DNA of 64,000 bases from Ciona intestinalis (lineage: Eukaryota; Chordata; Ascidiacea; Phlebobranchia; Cionidae), in assembly GCF_000224145.3 (NCBI RefSeq), contig NW_004190427.2, positions 196,257-260,256 of the forward strand, written 5' to 3'. The notes under the pieces were generated by a model that saw only the letters and a list, made by a program, of their open reading frames with translations, was not told the DNA's origin and made no database searches. Every line of letters starts with the position of its first letter. Within the stretch, counting starts at the first letter, position 1. Both the position numbers and the translations under genes were made by a program. This document shows positions 23,401-44,200 of this stretch, in pieces.

Positions 23401-25957
23401 AGCAAAACTCATCCGTTTTAGCAATCAGATAGTAATTTTAAAAGCAAATTTAAGTAAGTCTAAATTTAAAAAGATTGTCGAGGGAAAATCTTGTTTTTTT
23501 CATTGAGAAAAGAAGTATTTGTCACGAACTGGACTTTGATCTGTTACAGTAATACACATAGTTCTAGTAATGTGTGGTTAACGTCCAATTAGGAATTACA
23601 AATTGTATAAAATTAGACCTATTTAATCTTAAATGTAACATTATTTATAGTAGAATGGGGGAATACGGTACATCTTTAGTGCATAATATCCAAACGTCCC
23701 GGTTTTAAACAATTAATAACTGTGTATGGGAGTCGTGAGATTACGGTTTTATAATTCTTTGAACGTCTTTGTTTACTACCAAATGAGACGAGAAAATAAA
23801 ACCAAAAGTTGTCCCATTTTCCCCACCCTACTATATATAATATTTCATAAATGCCTGAAAAACTAGTTAAAACTGTATTTACAAAACGTATTAAAACATA
23901 TACGACTAATTAGTACTGTATTTAATTCTTATCTGTCTCTTATTGTGTTTTAACAAAGTGGTAACTGGAAATGTCACCGCGGTGGAAAATGTTGCGCAGC
24001 GAAAATACTCGAACCACAATAAGACCATTAATCAAACGGGGAGCTTTGACAGACCATCAGTGTATACTACAGGTGCTATAGAGAGCTGCTGCAATGATAT
24101 TCGGTTTACTCAGCCTGTTTAACCCCGCGGTTAAGCCTACCGATTTTTAAAAATAGTTGCTAGTGGTATATATGTATACACAGGGAAAAATCCAAGGCTT
24201 TTTACACATATGGTACGGTGAGGTAAGACGGGATACGTTTTCATTCATTTTTCTCGTCTAATTCGGTACTAAACAAAGAATATTTATAAAAAAGAGTTGC
24301 TAACTAGTAAATATACGACTGGAAAATTTGGAATATTATTTGCTAAATTTTTATATATTACAATACTATACAAACGTTGAATTGCAATCATATGTTGCTT
24401 TTATCTTAAATAAACTTATACCAAGTCTTATTCAACGACCAGTACCCCTTTCCAACGTATAGGAAATCTAGTTTTGGCCAACATTTTACACGTTATTGTC
24501 TCGGGACTCCAAATTAACACATAAGAGTCAGTTTCCGTTTAACGTTGCCTCACCTACCAAACATTCGTCCAAAGAAACTAATCTAATTTAAAATGTTAAT
24601 TTATAATTGGCAGTTGGCACCGTTAAAAAGAGAAAATATCCTTAGAAAAAAAGGCCTCAATGGACTGCTGTATCGTTTTCATCTGTAAAGCCGAATTTTA
24701 TGAGCCATTTCCATAGTATAGTAGGGTGGGGAAGACGGGTTACTTTTAGCACAGAATATCCAAATATACTGGGAGTCGTGAGGACACAGTTTTATAATTC
24801 TTTAAATGATTTTTTGTTTTCTACCAAATGAGACGATAAAATAGGATAAAAAGTTGTCCCATCTCCCCCACCCTATACCGTATATACTTCAGTATTATGC
24901 CTATACCGTGAGTTTAAAGGACAGCTGAACAAAAGGTATTGAGTGTATTTATACACACTAACATGCCCGCTGTACAAATTAACGTACGTGATAAAAATTC
25001 ATAACCGTGAGCCATTTTTGAATTCCTTTACTATATATTAACTTCAAGCTCGTATTGAGTTCATACACTTGTGCTTACTCTCGACTTACAGGCTAACCCA
25101 TTTCTCTCCTTACATAAAGCAGATAGGCGGCCATTGCATTTAAAAAGTTGAAGTTGTAGCTTTTTATGTTATATACCCTTATCATATATAAATCTCTAAC
25201 GGTTTAATGACTACAGAGGTTGTATGCGTTTTATGTTTATGTGACGGTCCTATACCGTTATTTACACTAGTAGAAGTGTAATTTACAAGCGACTGTAAGT
25301 TAAATTAGTTTAAAACATAAACACGCGACTGTACCTGTACTGTACCACCGCCACACGTGTGGTGTCTCTTGAAATGTCAAAGTTGAGGGTCATGTTATGG
25401 ACCCATTGCTTTACAAGGAGAAAATCTTCTCTTGAAACACTACTGGACCCATCGACAAGAAACACCAGCTCCAATTTGGTAGTGCGGCAACCTGAAACAA
25501 ACATTTTGATTTTTAGTAAAGATATATATTGTAATAAATATAAAATCGTATCGTCACGACTCCCATATAGACCGTTGTTAATTGTGTGTGACTTTCCCCC
25601 CATTCTATTATATATGGATGGGATATAAATGGTTAGTTTAGTTGATACCGTATAACACCGAAAATAATTTCATTTCCGGCAATTTTGAAATCGTTAAAAC
25701 AAGGACCGTTTTAACCCAAACTACTATATTTAAAAAACACAACACATATTAGTAATATTAACTGTTGCAGTTTCGTAACACAAAGCAGCACCCGCGATGT
25801 ATAGTGCATTAAATGCATATATATATATGTTAAAACACCATCGTCTAACGGCGCCACGACTGTTATTATATTACTAACCTGGCACACCATCAATGAGTTG
25901 CGCATTGCCGCCGAAGAACAGAAAAACAACAAAAACTATGACGCCTAAAATACGCAT
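2411..25957 (-). CDS. Secreted six-VWA plus TSPN-domain protein, FACIT-collagen-like (about 37 exons)
   Basis: Probable extracellular matrix protein. ATG at 25957 opens a signal peptide (exon 25957-25879). Later exons, all with GT-AG borders and consistent phase, include 25491-25335, 20582-20494, 20052-19937, 19498-19355, 19066-18994, 18748-18672, 18364-18261, 17899-17797, 17308-17186, 16923-16780, 16468-16328, 15862-15744, 15558-15402, 14838-14676, 14091-13951, 13452-13262, 12337-12244, 11795-11652, 11104-10959, 10781-10596, 10300-10228, 9886-9719, 9283-9175, 8829-8665, 8003-7892, 7335-7215, 6885-6475, 5835-5719, 5396-5331, 4967-4832, 4581-4440, 4264-4121, 3922-3731, 3416-3342, 2824-2758 and 2532-2411. 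Conceptual length is about 1,636 residues: six VWA domains (about 27-1170), Asn-rich linker, basic linker, TSPN domain (about 1390-1549), tail. Either the last exon runs to TGA at 2411-2413, or it splices at 2419 to a tiny exon ending in TAA at 2193-2195. VWA plus TSPN is typical of FACIT collagens, but no Gly-X-Y run is present. Family is firm; exact orthologue unknown. Confidence 0.85.
2976..3236 (-). repeat. tRNA-headed SINE, full length, gap inside
   Basis: Reverse copy: ACTT-repeat tail, TTTATCCTCGCGTGGCCGG body, and on the right a tRNA A-box-like head (on the minus strand GCGGCGTAGTGATTAGC). It is interrupted by the 50-N gap. Confidence 0.7.
3157..3206. other. Assembly gap (50 N)
   Basis: Fifty unknown bases lie inside a reverse-oriented SINE in an intron of the VWA/TSPN gene. 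The flanks are the SINE body on the left and its tRNA-like head on the right, so the missing sequence is most likely SINE and not an exon. Confidence 0.95.
3731..4581 (-). other. TSPN / laminin-G-like domain exons
   Basis: Three exons (4581-4440, 4264-4121, 3922-3731), all in register. The start LLPNGLPLEFSLIAIFR matches the family's opening strand pattern. A middle strand contains KLELLVEQN and a late segment contains ITVMIDCQQAP, as in TSPN domains of FACIT collagens and thrombospondins. Length is about 160 residues, near the family norm. Assignment is by pattern, without a profile search. Confidence 0.75.
3940..4065 (-). repeat. SINE fragment, minus orientation
   Basis: Contains the SINE middle segment (GACCATTGGGTTGGAGTAATT and TTGCCCAAAAACACA) without the tail. 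It lies in the intron between two TSPN exons. Confidence 0.5.
4998..5195. repeat. Two tandem units of about 110 bp
   Basis: Both units carry CACAAGACCAT(G/A)TTATTGAAG and AGAAGGGAATTAACAGCAA, with a few differences. They are in an intron of the VWA/TSPN gene and have no coding content. Confidence 0.65.
6231..6403. repeat. Foldback element with three arms
   Basis: It starts CAGTAAGGATCTGGTGCTAC and ends with the near-perfect reverse complement GTACCAGATCCTTACTG. A third, intermediate arm ends in CTTACTG at about 6313. Half-arms of the same family recur near 30085 and 33340 in PCMTD introns, so this is a mobile foldback family. Confidence 0.65.
6475..9283 (-). other. VWA domain 6 and Asn-rich linker exons
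   Basis: Exons 9283-9175, 8829-8665, 8003-7892, 7335-7215 and 6885-6475. MIDAS residues are DGSTS, GDTYTA and ITDGQPQD. The domain ends with LICGDP inside the last exon. That 411-bp exon then encodes a low-complexity linker rich in Asn, Gln, Ser, Arg and Pro (roughly residues 1167-1283), with many N-x-S/T sites that could be glycosylated. Confidence 0.85.
8371..8635. repeat. Three tandem units of about 90 bp
   Basis: Units begin near 8371, 8462 and 8552, each with CGGAAAT(A/T)CACTAC-like starts and ending in GCAGAAGTAACA-like sequence. A single diverged copy lies at about 57160-57260 in the receptor gene, so the unit is also dispersed. Confidence 0.65.
9951..10141 (+). mobile_element. GGTGGGG foldback MITE
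   Basis: Near full length. Starts TAGTAGGGTGGGAAGATGGG, holds the family core (TTTAGCACAT, GTGTTCTAAACAATT), and ends with the inverted TCATCTTTCCCCAACC. Confidence 0.75.
10365..10462 (+). repeat. SINE fragment, plus orientation
   Basis: Has ACATACATGGTAACTCGTAA, GAGGTGTATGAAACAGAA and TATAACAACTGTCGTTTTCC of the SINE body; both the tRNA head and the ATTC tail are missing. Confidence 0.65.
11138..11195. repeat. TA/TG microsatellite
   Basis: Alternating purine-pyrimidine tract of (TA)n and (TG)n, immediately upstream of the VWA-5 first exon on the minus strand. It creates spurious reading frames. Confidence 0.9.
11905..12152. repeat. Pair of SINE copies in inverted orientation
   Basis: A plus-oriented copy (11905-12030) with body and ATTC tail faces a minus-oriented fragment (12090-12152) across about 60 bp. 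The two share GAGGATAAAGCAAGTT and ACGACTGTCGTTTTCC-type segments as inverted repeats and could form a long hairpin in RNA. Confidence 0.65.
12810..12993 (-). mobile_element. GGTGGGG foldback MITE
   Basis: Reverse-oriented near full-length copy from AGTAGGGTGGGGTAAAATGG to CTTACCCACCGTATCCTAC. It lies about 15 bp from the next SINE. Confidence 0.7.
13008..13244 (+). repeat. tRNA-headed SINE, best full-length copy
   Basis: Starts with a tRNA-like head (GGCGTAGTGGTTAGCGCGCC), continues with AAATGGATTGTCCAAATTAT, then the body GTAACTCGTAAGCTGGCGCG and GACTGTCGTTTTCCGGCCAC, and ends in (ATTC)7. It resembles the tRNA-derived SINEs known from Ciona. The head is not a working tRNA gene. Confidence 0.75.
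13490..13652 (+). repeat. SINE fragment, plus orientation
   Basis: Body plus a short tail: GTTGTCCAAATTGTACAG, ACCCACAAAGTTACATACGT, GAGGTGTATGAAACAGAACA, with a degenerate tail. Directly follows VWA-4 exon 13452-13262 on the gene's upstream side. Confidence 0.65.
14427..14643 (+). repeat. SINE fragment followed by (GAAT)n microsatellite
   Basis: SINE body (TACATACGTGGTAATAACTC, GAGGTGTATGAAACAGAACA) at 14427-14545, then about ten GAAT units at 14604-14643, the complement of the ATTC tail and perhaps the tail of an adjacent reverse copy. Confidence 0.65.
14676..16468 (-). other. VWA domain 3 exons
   Basis: Exons 16468-16328, 15862-15744, 15558-15402 and 14838-14676. It begins with a cysteine-containing segment (CTDAEQTCP). 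MIDAS residues are DGSTS, GSTSTG and LTDGQSQD. It closes with LICVKAEPG at a phase-1 splice site. The first splice acceptor was chosen because it alone keeps phase 0 with the preceding exon. Confidence 0.85.
14926..15110 (-). mobile_element. GGTGGGG foldback MITE, decayed
   Basis: Starts TATAGGGTGGAGTAAGATAGG and has the TTGGTAGAAGACAAA and AAACACGATTAGG core. The right end is decayed. Confidence 0.6.
16980..17130 (-). mobile_element. GGTGGGG foldback MITE, internally shortened
   Basis: Starts AGTAGGGTGGGGAAGATGGG and ends GTCCCATCTTTCTCCACACT. The segment with TTTGGTAGTAAACAAAG is deleted. Confidence 0.7.
17332..17520 (-). repeat. SINE fragment, minus orientation
   Basis: GAATG tail repeats, ACTTGCTTTATCTTGGCTTG, AACGACAGTCATTATAACAC and GACTGACAAATTAGACAACC in reverse order. 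The tRNA head is absent. Confidence 0.65.
17980..18180 (-). mobile_element. GGTGGGG foldback MITE
   Basis: Full-length copy flanked by TATA; starts TAGTAGGGTGGGGAAGATGG and ends ATCTTTCTCCACAGTAC. Confidence 0.75.
18420..18535 (-). repeat. SINE fragment, minus orientation
   Basis: ACGACAGTCGTTATAACACA, GGTGTTCTGTTTCGTTTCAT and TTACTTTGTGGGTGATTATA show the reversed SINE body. Confidence 0.65.
18804..18966 (+). mobile_element. GGTGGGG foldback MITE
   Basis: Contains GTGGGGTAACACGGGATACC, TTTAGCACATATTATCC and a truncated right end (GTGCCAGATCCTATTATA). Confidence 0.65.
19095..19335 (-). repeat. SINE copy with tRNA-like head, minus orientation
   Basis: Long reverse copy including GACTGGGTTGGAGCAATTGC, AGGACACATACGCC and, at 19285-19335, the B-box and A-box-like head (GTCTCGAACTTGTAACC, GGTTCGCTAACCACT). 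It abuts VWA-1 exon 19498-19355. Confidence 0.65.
20726..20915 (+). mobile_element. GGTGGGG foldback MITE
   Basis: CGTGGGGTAAGATGGGACAC, TTTAGCACATAATATCC core, and CCCCCAACATACTATAT at the right. Confidence 0.7.
21788..21984 (+). mobile_element. GGTGGGG foldback MITE
   Basis: TGTGGGGTAAGATGGCAAAC at left, GTCTTACCCCACCCTATA at right; the core is duplicated for CGTGTTTTTAACAACGCC and rearranged. Confidence 0.7.
21985..23040. other. Intron segment without recognised features
   Basis: Part of the 4.75-kb intron of the VWA/TSPN gene. It is somewhat richer in GC than its surroundings, with short open frames on both strands, none with splice-site support or a recognisable domain. Confidence 0.4.
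23040..23172 (-). repeat. SINE fragment, minus orientation
   Basis: GAATGAATGTAACG tail, TTTATCCTCGCGTTGTTGG, and TTACGAGTTACCACGTATGT in reverse SINE order. Confidence 0.65.
23649..23834 (+). mobile_element. GGTGGGG foldback MITE
   Basis: Full length, from TAGTAGAATGGGGGAATACG to TTTTCCCCACCCTACTATA. Confidence 0.75.
24212..24366 (-). mobile_element. GGTGGGG foldback MITE, decayed
   Basis: GGTGAGGTAAGACGGGATAC and CGGTACTAAACAAAGAATAT are recognisable; the right end is eroded. Confidence 0.55.
24718..24877 (+). mobile_element. GGTGGGG foldback MITE
   Basis: From TAGTAGGGTGGGGAAGACGG to ATCTCCCCCACCCTATA; the TGATCGTGTTTTAAACAATT core is deleted. Confidence 0.7.
25879..25957 (-). other. 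Signal-peptide exon of the VWA/TSPN gene
   Basis: The first coding exon starts MRILG, runs through a long hydrophobic core (VIVFVVFLFF) and ends near a small-residue cleavage context (GGNAQ). The donor is GTTAGT and the phase is 1. The next coding exon follows about 390 bp downstream. The upstream 5' UTR exon was not identified. Confidence 0.85.
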
Positions 25958-26487
25958 GTTCTTTCAACGCCTGCAAAGCTAGCATGTTAAAAACTTTTGC
26001 TTAATAATACTACCTATGTTACCGCCCACTGAGAGGCTGGGTTACTGACGACTGGGGCTGAGCTTTGCGCTTAAGTAGTGCGTAGCCTTTTTCCCATGCA
26101 GACTTGTGGTATTTGTACGAACGGAAACGTAAGGTTATGTAAGGGCACGCGAACGTGGTGTAGCCGCTCAGCTGCTTTCTTTACTTAGCAGTAAGTGCCA
26201 AAACTCGCCTAAAGCCGTATTATGCGCTTCGGTTAATTGAACTACTAACAAATGCATCAGCAGCGGTCATGCATGTTTCAATTTGTCGAAAGGGTCAACA
26301 ATGCTTGGTCGAATTACAGTACTGTACGAACCAAATCATTTTATATCTAAATTCTACAGGTTTTTATCAAGCTAAATCATAAATACAATTACCAAGTTCA
26401 TTTGGAGCATTTTGCATGCTGTAGGTTTGTTCGTGTATTACAACTGCACAGTTTATTTCAGTATTCGTATTAAATCATTGTGTATAT

Positions 26488-26680
26488 ATAGTAGGATGGG
26501 GAAAGATGGGACACTTTTTTAATTATTTTTTTCGTCCCATTCGATAGTTGAAAAACCATTCAAAGAATTATAAAACCGAATCATCACGACTCCCATAGAC
26601 CACTGTTAATTGTTTAAAACACAGGATATTTGGATACTAGGTGCTAAAGGTGTCCCATGTTCCCCCACAGCACTATATAT
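26488..26680 (-). mobile_element. GGTGGGG foldback MITE
   Basis: Full length: ATAGTAGGATGGGGAAAGAT to GTCCCATGTTCCCCCACAG, flanked by TATATA. Confidence 0.75.
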
Positions 26681-27477
26681 GAGACTTGGTGTTTTATTTG
26701 GACAATGCAATACTGAAAAGCCAGAAATATGCTGAGCCGATTTTACAAATGCGGAGCCAGGTTCCAAAGTAAAAGAAAAACCTAAACACAAAACCTAAAC
26801 ACATTTAGCATCTACAAAACTAACGTTTTAACTTTTAACGAAGTACATTGTCTGGTCTCTATATTTCTACATTACGTACAGTGCATTTTAATTTTGATTT
26901 ACAAATAAATTACCGAAAATTCATTAATAAAACAAAACGGTCACTTAAGTGCGAAAGCAATTATTTTTGGACTTTTACAACAGTGTGGGAAGTTTTCTAT
27001 TGCCAGTAGTTACGCTCGGTATGCCTTTTATGTTATTGGGCCAGTGTCTATTTACTGGGCGTCTAAATGCAGTTATTATGTCTGTATGTTTTATTGCATT
27101 GTGGCGGCTGATGACGTAACAATTCGAACAAGTCTTCGAGGTGACGTGTTAGGAAAACCCGTACATATGAACTTACATATGAACTTAACGAACTGAAATG
27201 ACTTCAGCGAGTAACTGTTAAACAAAGTAATATTATGGTCTTCCATAACTTCAAAAGACAATGTCGTGTTCAGCCTAACTTACTACAAAGCTTAATTATA
27301 TACTTCAGGGTTATAGTTTCTCTGGAAACCGAACTTTTTAAAGCCAGATACTGGTGTACGAAACAGTGTAAACGTGTATACACGTAACTTATTTATTTCG
27401 CGTTGTCGGCAACGTAAGTCGTATAATACGGTGCTCCGACTGATACAGCTCGTGTCTGCTTCAACTTTGTGAGTGAT

Positions 27478-27620
27478 ATTTCAATCTGATTTAAAATTAT
27501 AAACCGTATATCGGCGTATCTTCATGACTCTCACATACCGTTGGTAATTGTTTAAAACACGATCAAAATATTTGAATTTTATGTGCTAAAGGTGTCCCGC
27601 CTCCTCACTCTATACTATAT
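27478..27620 (-). mobile_element. GGTGGGG foldback MITE, 5' truncated
   Basis: Only the right two-thirds remains: GACTCTCACATACCGTTGG, GTTTAAAACACGATCAAAA, GTGCTAAAGGTGTCCCGCC. Confidence 0.6.
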
Positions 27621-28187
27621 ATCCATCTTAGTCTTTACATATTTAAAAGACAGACGACTCACCTGTGATGAATTCTTTGTAAACACTGTCATATCCGCAG
27701 TAACGTTTTTGGTTGTATGCAATAATCACTCTAAAGGTATTTATAAATCGTTATCTAACTTTAAGTAGTCAAACTATTCCATCGTTGTCCTATAACATGT
27801 GCTAAAACATTTTAGTTAAAAACTGTTAAAGTTATTGTGGACCACACAACAGTAAATCCTAAAATAAGCAATTGGCAACAGTCCTATCAGAAAGGTACTG
27901 AAAAACAACCACGAAAAGCAAAAGCGTGGAAAAGTTTCTGTAATTACGTTTTGCGGAAAAAACGCCGATAAGGTTTGGCCAGAAGCATATAACCACTGCT
28001 TAAAAATGTTTGCGAAGCGCGCTAATAACACAAGAAAAAAAACAATCTAGTTTGTCCTTTAGCACTAATAAGAATTAATGTACTGAGCCATAGGGCCTAT
28101 GCATCAAGTACGACTGCATAGCATTAAATATGAACTTGTTAAAATTAATATTATTTTATCGTGCCGTTTTAACCCGTAGGCCTATGT

Positions 28188-28354
28188 AGTACTGAGGGTA
28201 AGATGGGACACCTGAAGCATATAATATCTAAATATCCTGTTCGTATTTGAAACAACTTACGGAGGTCGTGAAGATATGTTTTTTACTTACCACCAAATGG
28301 GACAAGAACATAGAATGAAAAGGTGTTCCAACTTCCGCCCCCCTCCTACTATAC
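28188..28354 (+). mobile_element. GGTGGGG foldback MITE
   Basis: GAGGGTAAGATGGGACACC at left; CGCCCCCCTCCTACTATA at right. Confidence 0.65.
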
Positions 28355-28802
28355 GTGCGTTTTGTTTTGACCATTTTGCCTTTGTATCGCTTAGGTTTGT
28401 ATTACACCAATTCAAGCAACAAAACTCTATGTAACCGAGCCGCTAACTAATTCAAAACGAGACGTATAGCCAAATGCTACAATTTGCCAAATCTGAAGTC
28501 CCATGGCGTGCTACTGCATTCACTCTAAGTACATAATGATTCTACTGATCGAATTAACCTTATTTTTCTTACCCATAAGTTTCTTCATAAAACATGATCA
28601 GCAAAATGAATATTATTTACACGAAAAATAAGAAAGTAGCAAATTGAAAAATTGTTACGCAGTTAGCATGCATAAGCGATGTATAAAGCTATCGTATATT
28701 ACCAGCATACGTATTGAACTAAACAGCGCTATTTGAGCTCAAAAGATTTTGTGAAACGGGATTTTGAAAAGAACATTAGAGTGTGTACAACAAAGGTATA
28801 GT

Positions 28803-28962
28803 TCTGTGGGGTAAGATGGGACACCTTTAGCACGTAAAAATATCTTGATCGTGTTTTAAAGAATTAACAACGGTCTTGTGGGGGTCGTGAGAATACGATT
28901 TACTACGAAATAGGGCAAGAAAATGGAACGAAAAAGTGTTCCATCTCCCCCCACCCTACAAT
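28803..28962 (+). mobile_element. GGTGGGG foldback MITE
   Basis: TGTGGGGTAAGATGGGACAC to CATCTCCCCCCACCCTACA. Confidence 0.75.
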
Positions 28963-29007
28963 AAATCAGTTTTCAAAAAAAGCGAAATACTGAACGTATA
29001 TTGCAAC

Positions 29008-39937
<10,930 letters not shown>

Positions 39938-41277
39938 TTTGGATATTATGGTTTAAAACTTAAATCTATACAATAAAAACAAAAAAATTATTATGTTTGT
40001 ATGTTTGAGGTCTAAATCATAGATATGCCTTTGTTTTGTTTTGTTATCATGTGTAATAGAAATTAATATTACAGACGCCTTCACGCCTATATTATACAGC
40101 ATAGTATGTTAAAACAGTGAAATATGAAAGGATTGCTTAGTGTAGTTAACTAAAAATATGTTTTTGTTTGTGAAAAACATAGAAAATGCTTGCAATGTGC
40201 AACCCAATGTTACATAACAGCAGATTAGGATCGTTTTTTTAGATTATATGATTTTGGATTGCCACCAAATTTACATTACAATAAGGCCTTTTAACTACAA
40301 ATAATTAATTTTTATTTGTAAGTTACCAACTTAATCGTTAACACTTCTCTGTTACAGGCTTGCTTTTATTTTTTAAAAATATATTTTTGTCCTTACAACC
40401 GTTATAACAATGAAAAAGTAATATTTCATTTACTGCTTAAAACATAACATATGCTAAACTGCGGCAATATTTACGTGTACAAAGTTTACTATTAAACGTT
40501 GCTTGCAAAAACGGCTGATGCAACAACACATGTGATACAATACTCGTCTTTACTCGAAAGCGTTCGTAAACAGAAGTCAGCTGATTGTCAAAACAAAGAC
40601 TTGGCACGTGGTTTTACGTAATAGAAATCTAGGAACATAACTTTTACTCAGCTACGACGCAGTTTCGGAAGCTTGTAGAGAAATAATCGGCGTTTTTAGC
40701 ACAATGTAAGCCATTTTTTAATAAAAAAAATGAAGGAAAATTTTATCTTACTGTTTTGAAACGAGTTGTGAATTTTACATAATCACTTTGACTTTTACGA
40801 TTCCAAAAAGCGTTGTCATTGTATTTGTAATGCTTTCTGGGTAGTAATCCCATGTAACCAAGTTATGCTGTACGTCAGCGATTGCGAGGTAAAATGCTTT
40901 AGCGCAGGCGGATACACGAGGAGCTTAGACCAACTAAAAACTGTTTCTGTATATCGCTCAAGATAGCAATATCGTTTATTTGTGATTCATTATGATTATT
41001 CAGCGAAACATTTGCCAGCCTGTTCTATATTCTTTTACACTGCTGTATATAGAATAACTCTAAAACGGAGGATGCCATATGTAAACTAAAAGAGAATTTA
41101 TTAAAAAGTCGCAATGCAAGCTCAAAACAAAAGCGCACTGTGCAATCAAAAAGCGGTTAAAATCTTGCACACAATAGAAACTGATGCTATTAATTCTGGG
41201 CAGGAATAAAACTATAAAGGAAATAAAAACACTATTTATCCTGTTTCACAGGTAAAATATGCGTAGTATTAGGGGCA
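39938..41277. other. Intergenic between RRM2 and PCMTD
   Basis: Holds the presumed PCMTD promoter and the RRM2 3' UTR. No TATA box or repeat is obvious. Around 40600-40920 the base composition is more GC-rich, the likeliest promoter position. Confidence 0.4.
41097..41102 (-). terminator. RRM2 polyadenylation signal AATAAA
   Basis: TTTATT on the plus strand is AATAAA in the gene's sense, 176 bases past the RRM2 stop codon. It is the nearest canonical signal. Confidence 0.55.
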
Positions 41278-44200
41278 TTAAAAATCTGCATCTAATGTAA
41301 ACTTCATATCTTCAGCCTTGGCCATTACTCCAGCTTTTTGATATTCCCCAACCCTCTTCTCAAAGAAGTTGGTCTTTCCCTCAAGCGATATTAACTCCAT
41401 GAAGTCAAATGGGTTCTCAACCTTAAATACCTGGAAATTCAATTCCATTTAGTTTGGAATATTTTGTTTAATTCAGGACTAAGACTAAAAGATTATTGAA
41501 CTATAAAAGCAACAGAAAGTAGTTTCAGGTAACGTCAAATAAGTTACCCTTGATTTTCCCTTTACATTATAGTACAGTATTAATCCCCTAAAAAAAAACT
41601 TTTGCAGTTTAAATACAGGCAGTTGCTTTTTTCATACACATACTATTAAAACAGTATAAGAGACCCTACATAAAGAGAACACTTGTATACATGACAAAAG
41701 ACTGGCAGACAGTTTAAACCAGAGTGTGATTCCAATAAAATCTTGCATTCAAAGTCACTTTTTATATGCGTACATGGTATATGATATACATCTAATTGGT
41801 AATTGGTATCGTGTGTTTCAGTTTAACCATACCGATATGGAGTCAATTGCAGCAACAAACTGTTAATTTTAAAAGAAAAAAACAAAGTGTAAAATGAACA
41901 TATGCGACTATAAACCTTTGAACATCCAAGCTCTACCAACAAACGATCAGCCACAAACTCAATGTATTGTTTCATTAGTTTGTTGTTCATCCCAATCAAT
42001 GCTACAGGCAATGCATCAGTTAAGAACTCCTGTTAAAAGTCCAAGTTTAAACTTTAGTAAACATAAAAAAAGCATTAAGTTTTTTATTCCTATTAAAATC
42101 TGGGATGACATGACATTGTAAAAACGCAGTTATACCCCTAGTCATTTGAAAGTTCATAAGCACTAGTTTTAAAATTTTTATTAAATTTTTCAAAATTCTA
42201 GTTTTAATTTAAAAAAAAAAAAAACTTACAAGAAACCCGGTTAGGCACTGCTCAATAATAATTATTTGAATGTAAAACATATATAAATAGGATATGAAAA
42301 AAACATTTGCCACAAATTTTTTTAGTTTTTTTACCTGTTCAATGGTAACGGCATCTTTAACAATTTCTACAACCCTCGCTTCGCTTGGTTTGTGTAGGAG
42401 GTGTTTGAACATTAAACATGCAAAATCACAGTGAAGACCCTGTTAGAACAAAGTTTGTTAGTATTGCAAATTCTAGAATAAACAAATTTTAACTAAAGTG
42501 GAGTGAATGGCTTTTTTAATGCTTTAAAATCACAGTATTTATTAAAGTAAGGTTGACCTAGTGTGCCTATTAACAGTAAAATCTGGAGGTAATGTTTTTA
42601 AAATGCAGTCACACCCGCAGTTTCAATTTCAAACAGGAAATCTGATTGAATAATGTAGCAAACACAGTTAGCCTGTTATGTAGACACCTTACAGCAAGGT
42701 AACGTTATTTTAAGCCAAAAACCTGTGTGCTAAAAATATAATGCCATCCTGGTTTTTAAAATGTTAAAAAAATTACTTTGCGTCCGAAGCCCGATTTAAC
42801 CCCTTCCTTTATGTCTATAACCACAACAACCCACCTCATCTCTGCTAATCAGTTCATTTGAAAAAGTGAGTCCGGGCATCAGACCTCGCTTTTTCAACCA
42901 GAAGATGGCGGCAAAGGAACCGCTGAAAAAGATGCCTTCAACAGAGGCAAAAGCAATAATTCGCTCAGCATAGGTAGATTCAGAATCCGAGATCCACTTT
43001 AGAGCCCATTCTGCCTTCTTTCGGACACAGGGCAAAGTCTCAATCGCATTGAAGAGAAACTCTCTGTAAAGTTGGCCATATGTATTATAAATCCAGAAAA
43101 AGGGTTTAAAAATAAGTATCTTAATTAAAGCAGTGGTATAGGAATAACTTTACAGAATCACAGTTATATCAAAAAAACACGAACTTTACCCTTGAAGATT
43201 GTAACCTAGTACCACCTTTTAGTATTGTAAGTACATGCATATACAACATTCCATTTATTTTACACTAACAAACCTTTTTAATTTAATTTATTAAACTATA
43301 AATTATAGTTTACCTTTCATGAGTATCTCTAATATATGTGTTGATTAGTAGTGAATACATCTCAGAATGTATATTCTCAATAGCAATCTGAAATCCATAG
43401 AAAAATCTTGCCTCTGTTATTTGAACTTCCTGTGCGAATCTTTCAACCTAGAATAAACAAATCAATTATAAACTATTTATCTACAACTAATCGCACACAA
43501 TTGCCAAACAAACTAGTCAGTACGGGTGCTTTTCGTTTAGATAAGGGTATATCAATTAAACTTAACTAAGCCAAAAAACTTAGAATATGTGTCACAAAAT
43601 GTTTCCCCACAATTTGTTACATCACAAAATGTTGTATCCCTTGTAAAATACAGACACATATAGATATGAATACATTATAATATTTTTTTACCAAGTTTTC
43701 ATTCACAATTCCATCTGAAGCAGCAAAGAATGCAAGAACATGAGAAATAAATTTTCTTTCGTTTGGTTTCAAAGCTTCCCAGTGAACCATATCTTTGCTC
43801 AAGTCAACCTAAGAAATATCAAAGTTAGTATTAGATAATATAAAACTGTTTTATCTGAGTATATATGCAAAACACACTAAATAAAAAGTATATATACGAC
43901 CAAAAAACATAAATATTGTACTTTAACCTATGTCTTATACGCTCCTACAAGCATGAACTTGGTGCAAAAAGATTTTAATACCAACTTAGTAAAACAATAA
44001 CAACAACATCATTATTAAACAAGTTTGACAAAGAAAAACAACAGCTTCTCTCATGACAATAAACACTTAATGACTGGTAAAACTTGATCAGAAAATAAGT
44101 TTAATAATACAAAGTAATACTAACCTCTTCAACAGTCCAAAATGATGCCTCTGCCTTCTTATACATTTGCCAGATATCATGATACTGAATGGGAAAAATC

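Larger units (their letters stand above)
18994..25491 (-). other. VWA domain 1 exons
   Basis: Five exons (25491-25335, 20582-20494, 20052-19937, 19498-19355, 19066-18994). The metal-ion-dependent adhesion site is complete: DGSSS, the threonine in GNTQTG, and the aspartate in LSDGRSQD. Flanking cysteines (CRTTK at the start, VCEQT at the end) probably close the module with a disulfide. The intron between the first two exons (25334-20583) is 4.75 kb, the largest in this gene, and is filled with foldback repeats. Confidence 0.85.
25958..29007. other. Intergenic region with MITE and SINE copies
   Basis: Spacer between the start of the VWA/TSPN gene and the end of PCMTD. The likely promoter of the VWA/TSPN gene lies just above 25958, without a clear TATA box. 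The rest holds foldback elements (26488, 27478, 28188, 28803), a worn SINE (27374-27475) and unassigned AT-rich DNA. Confidence 0.5.
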
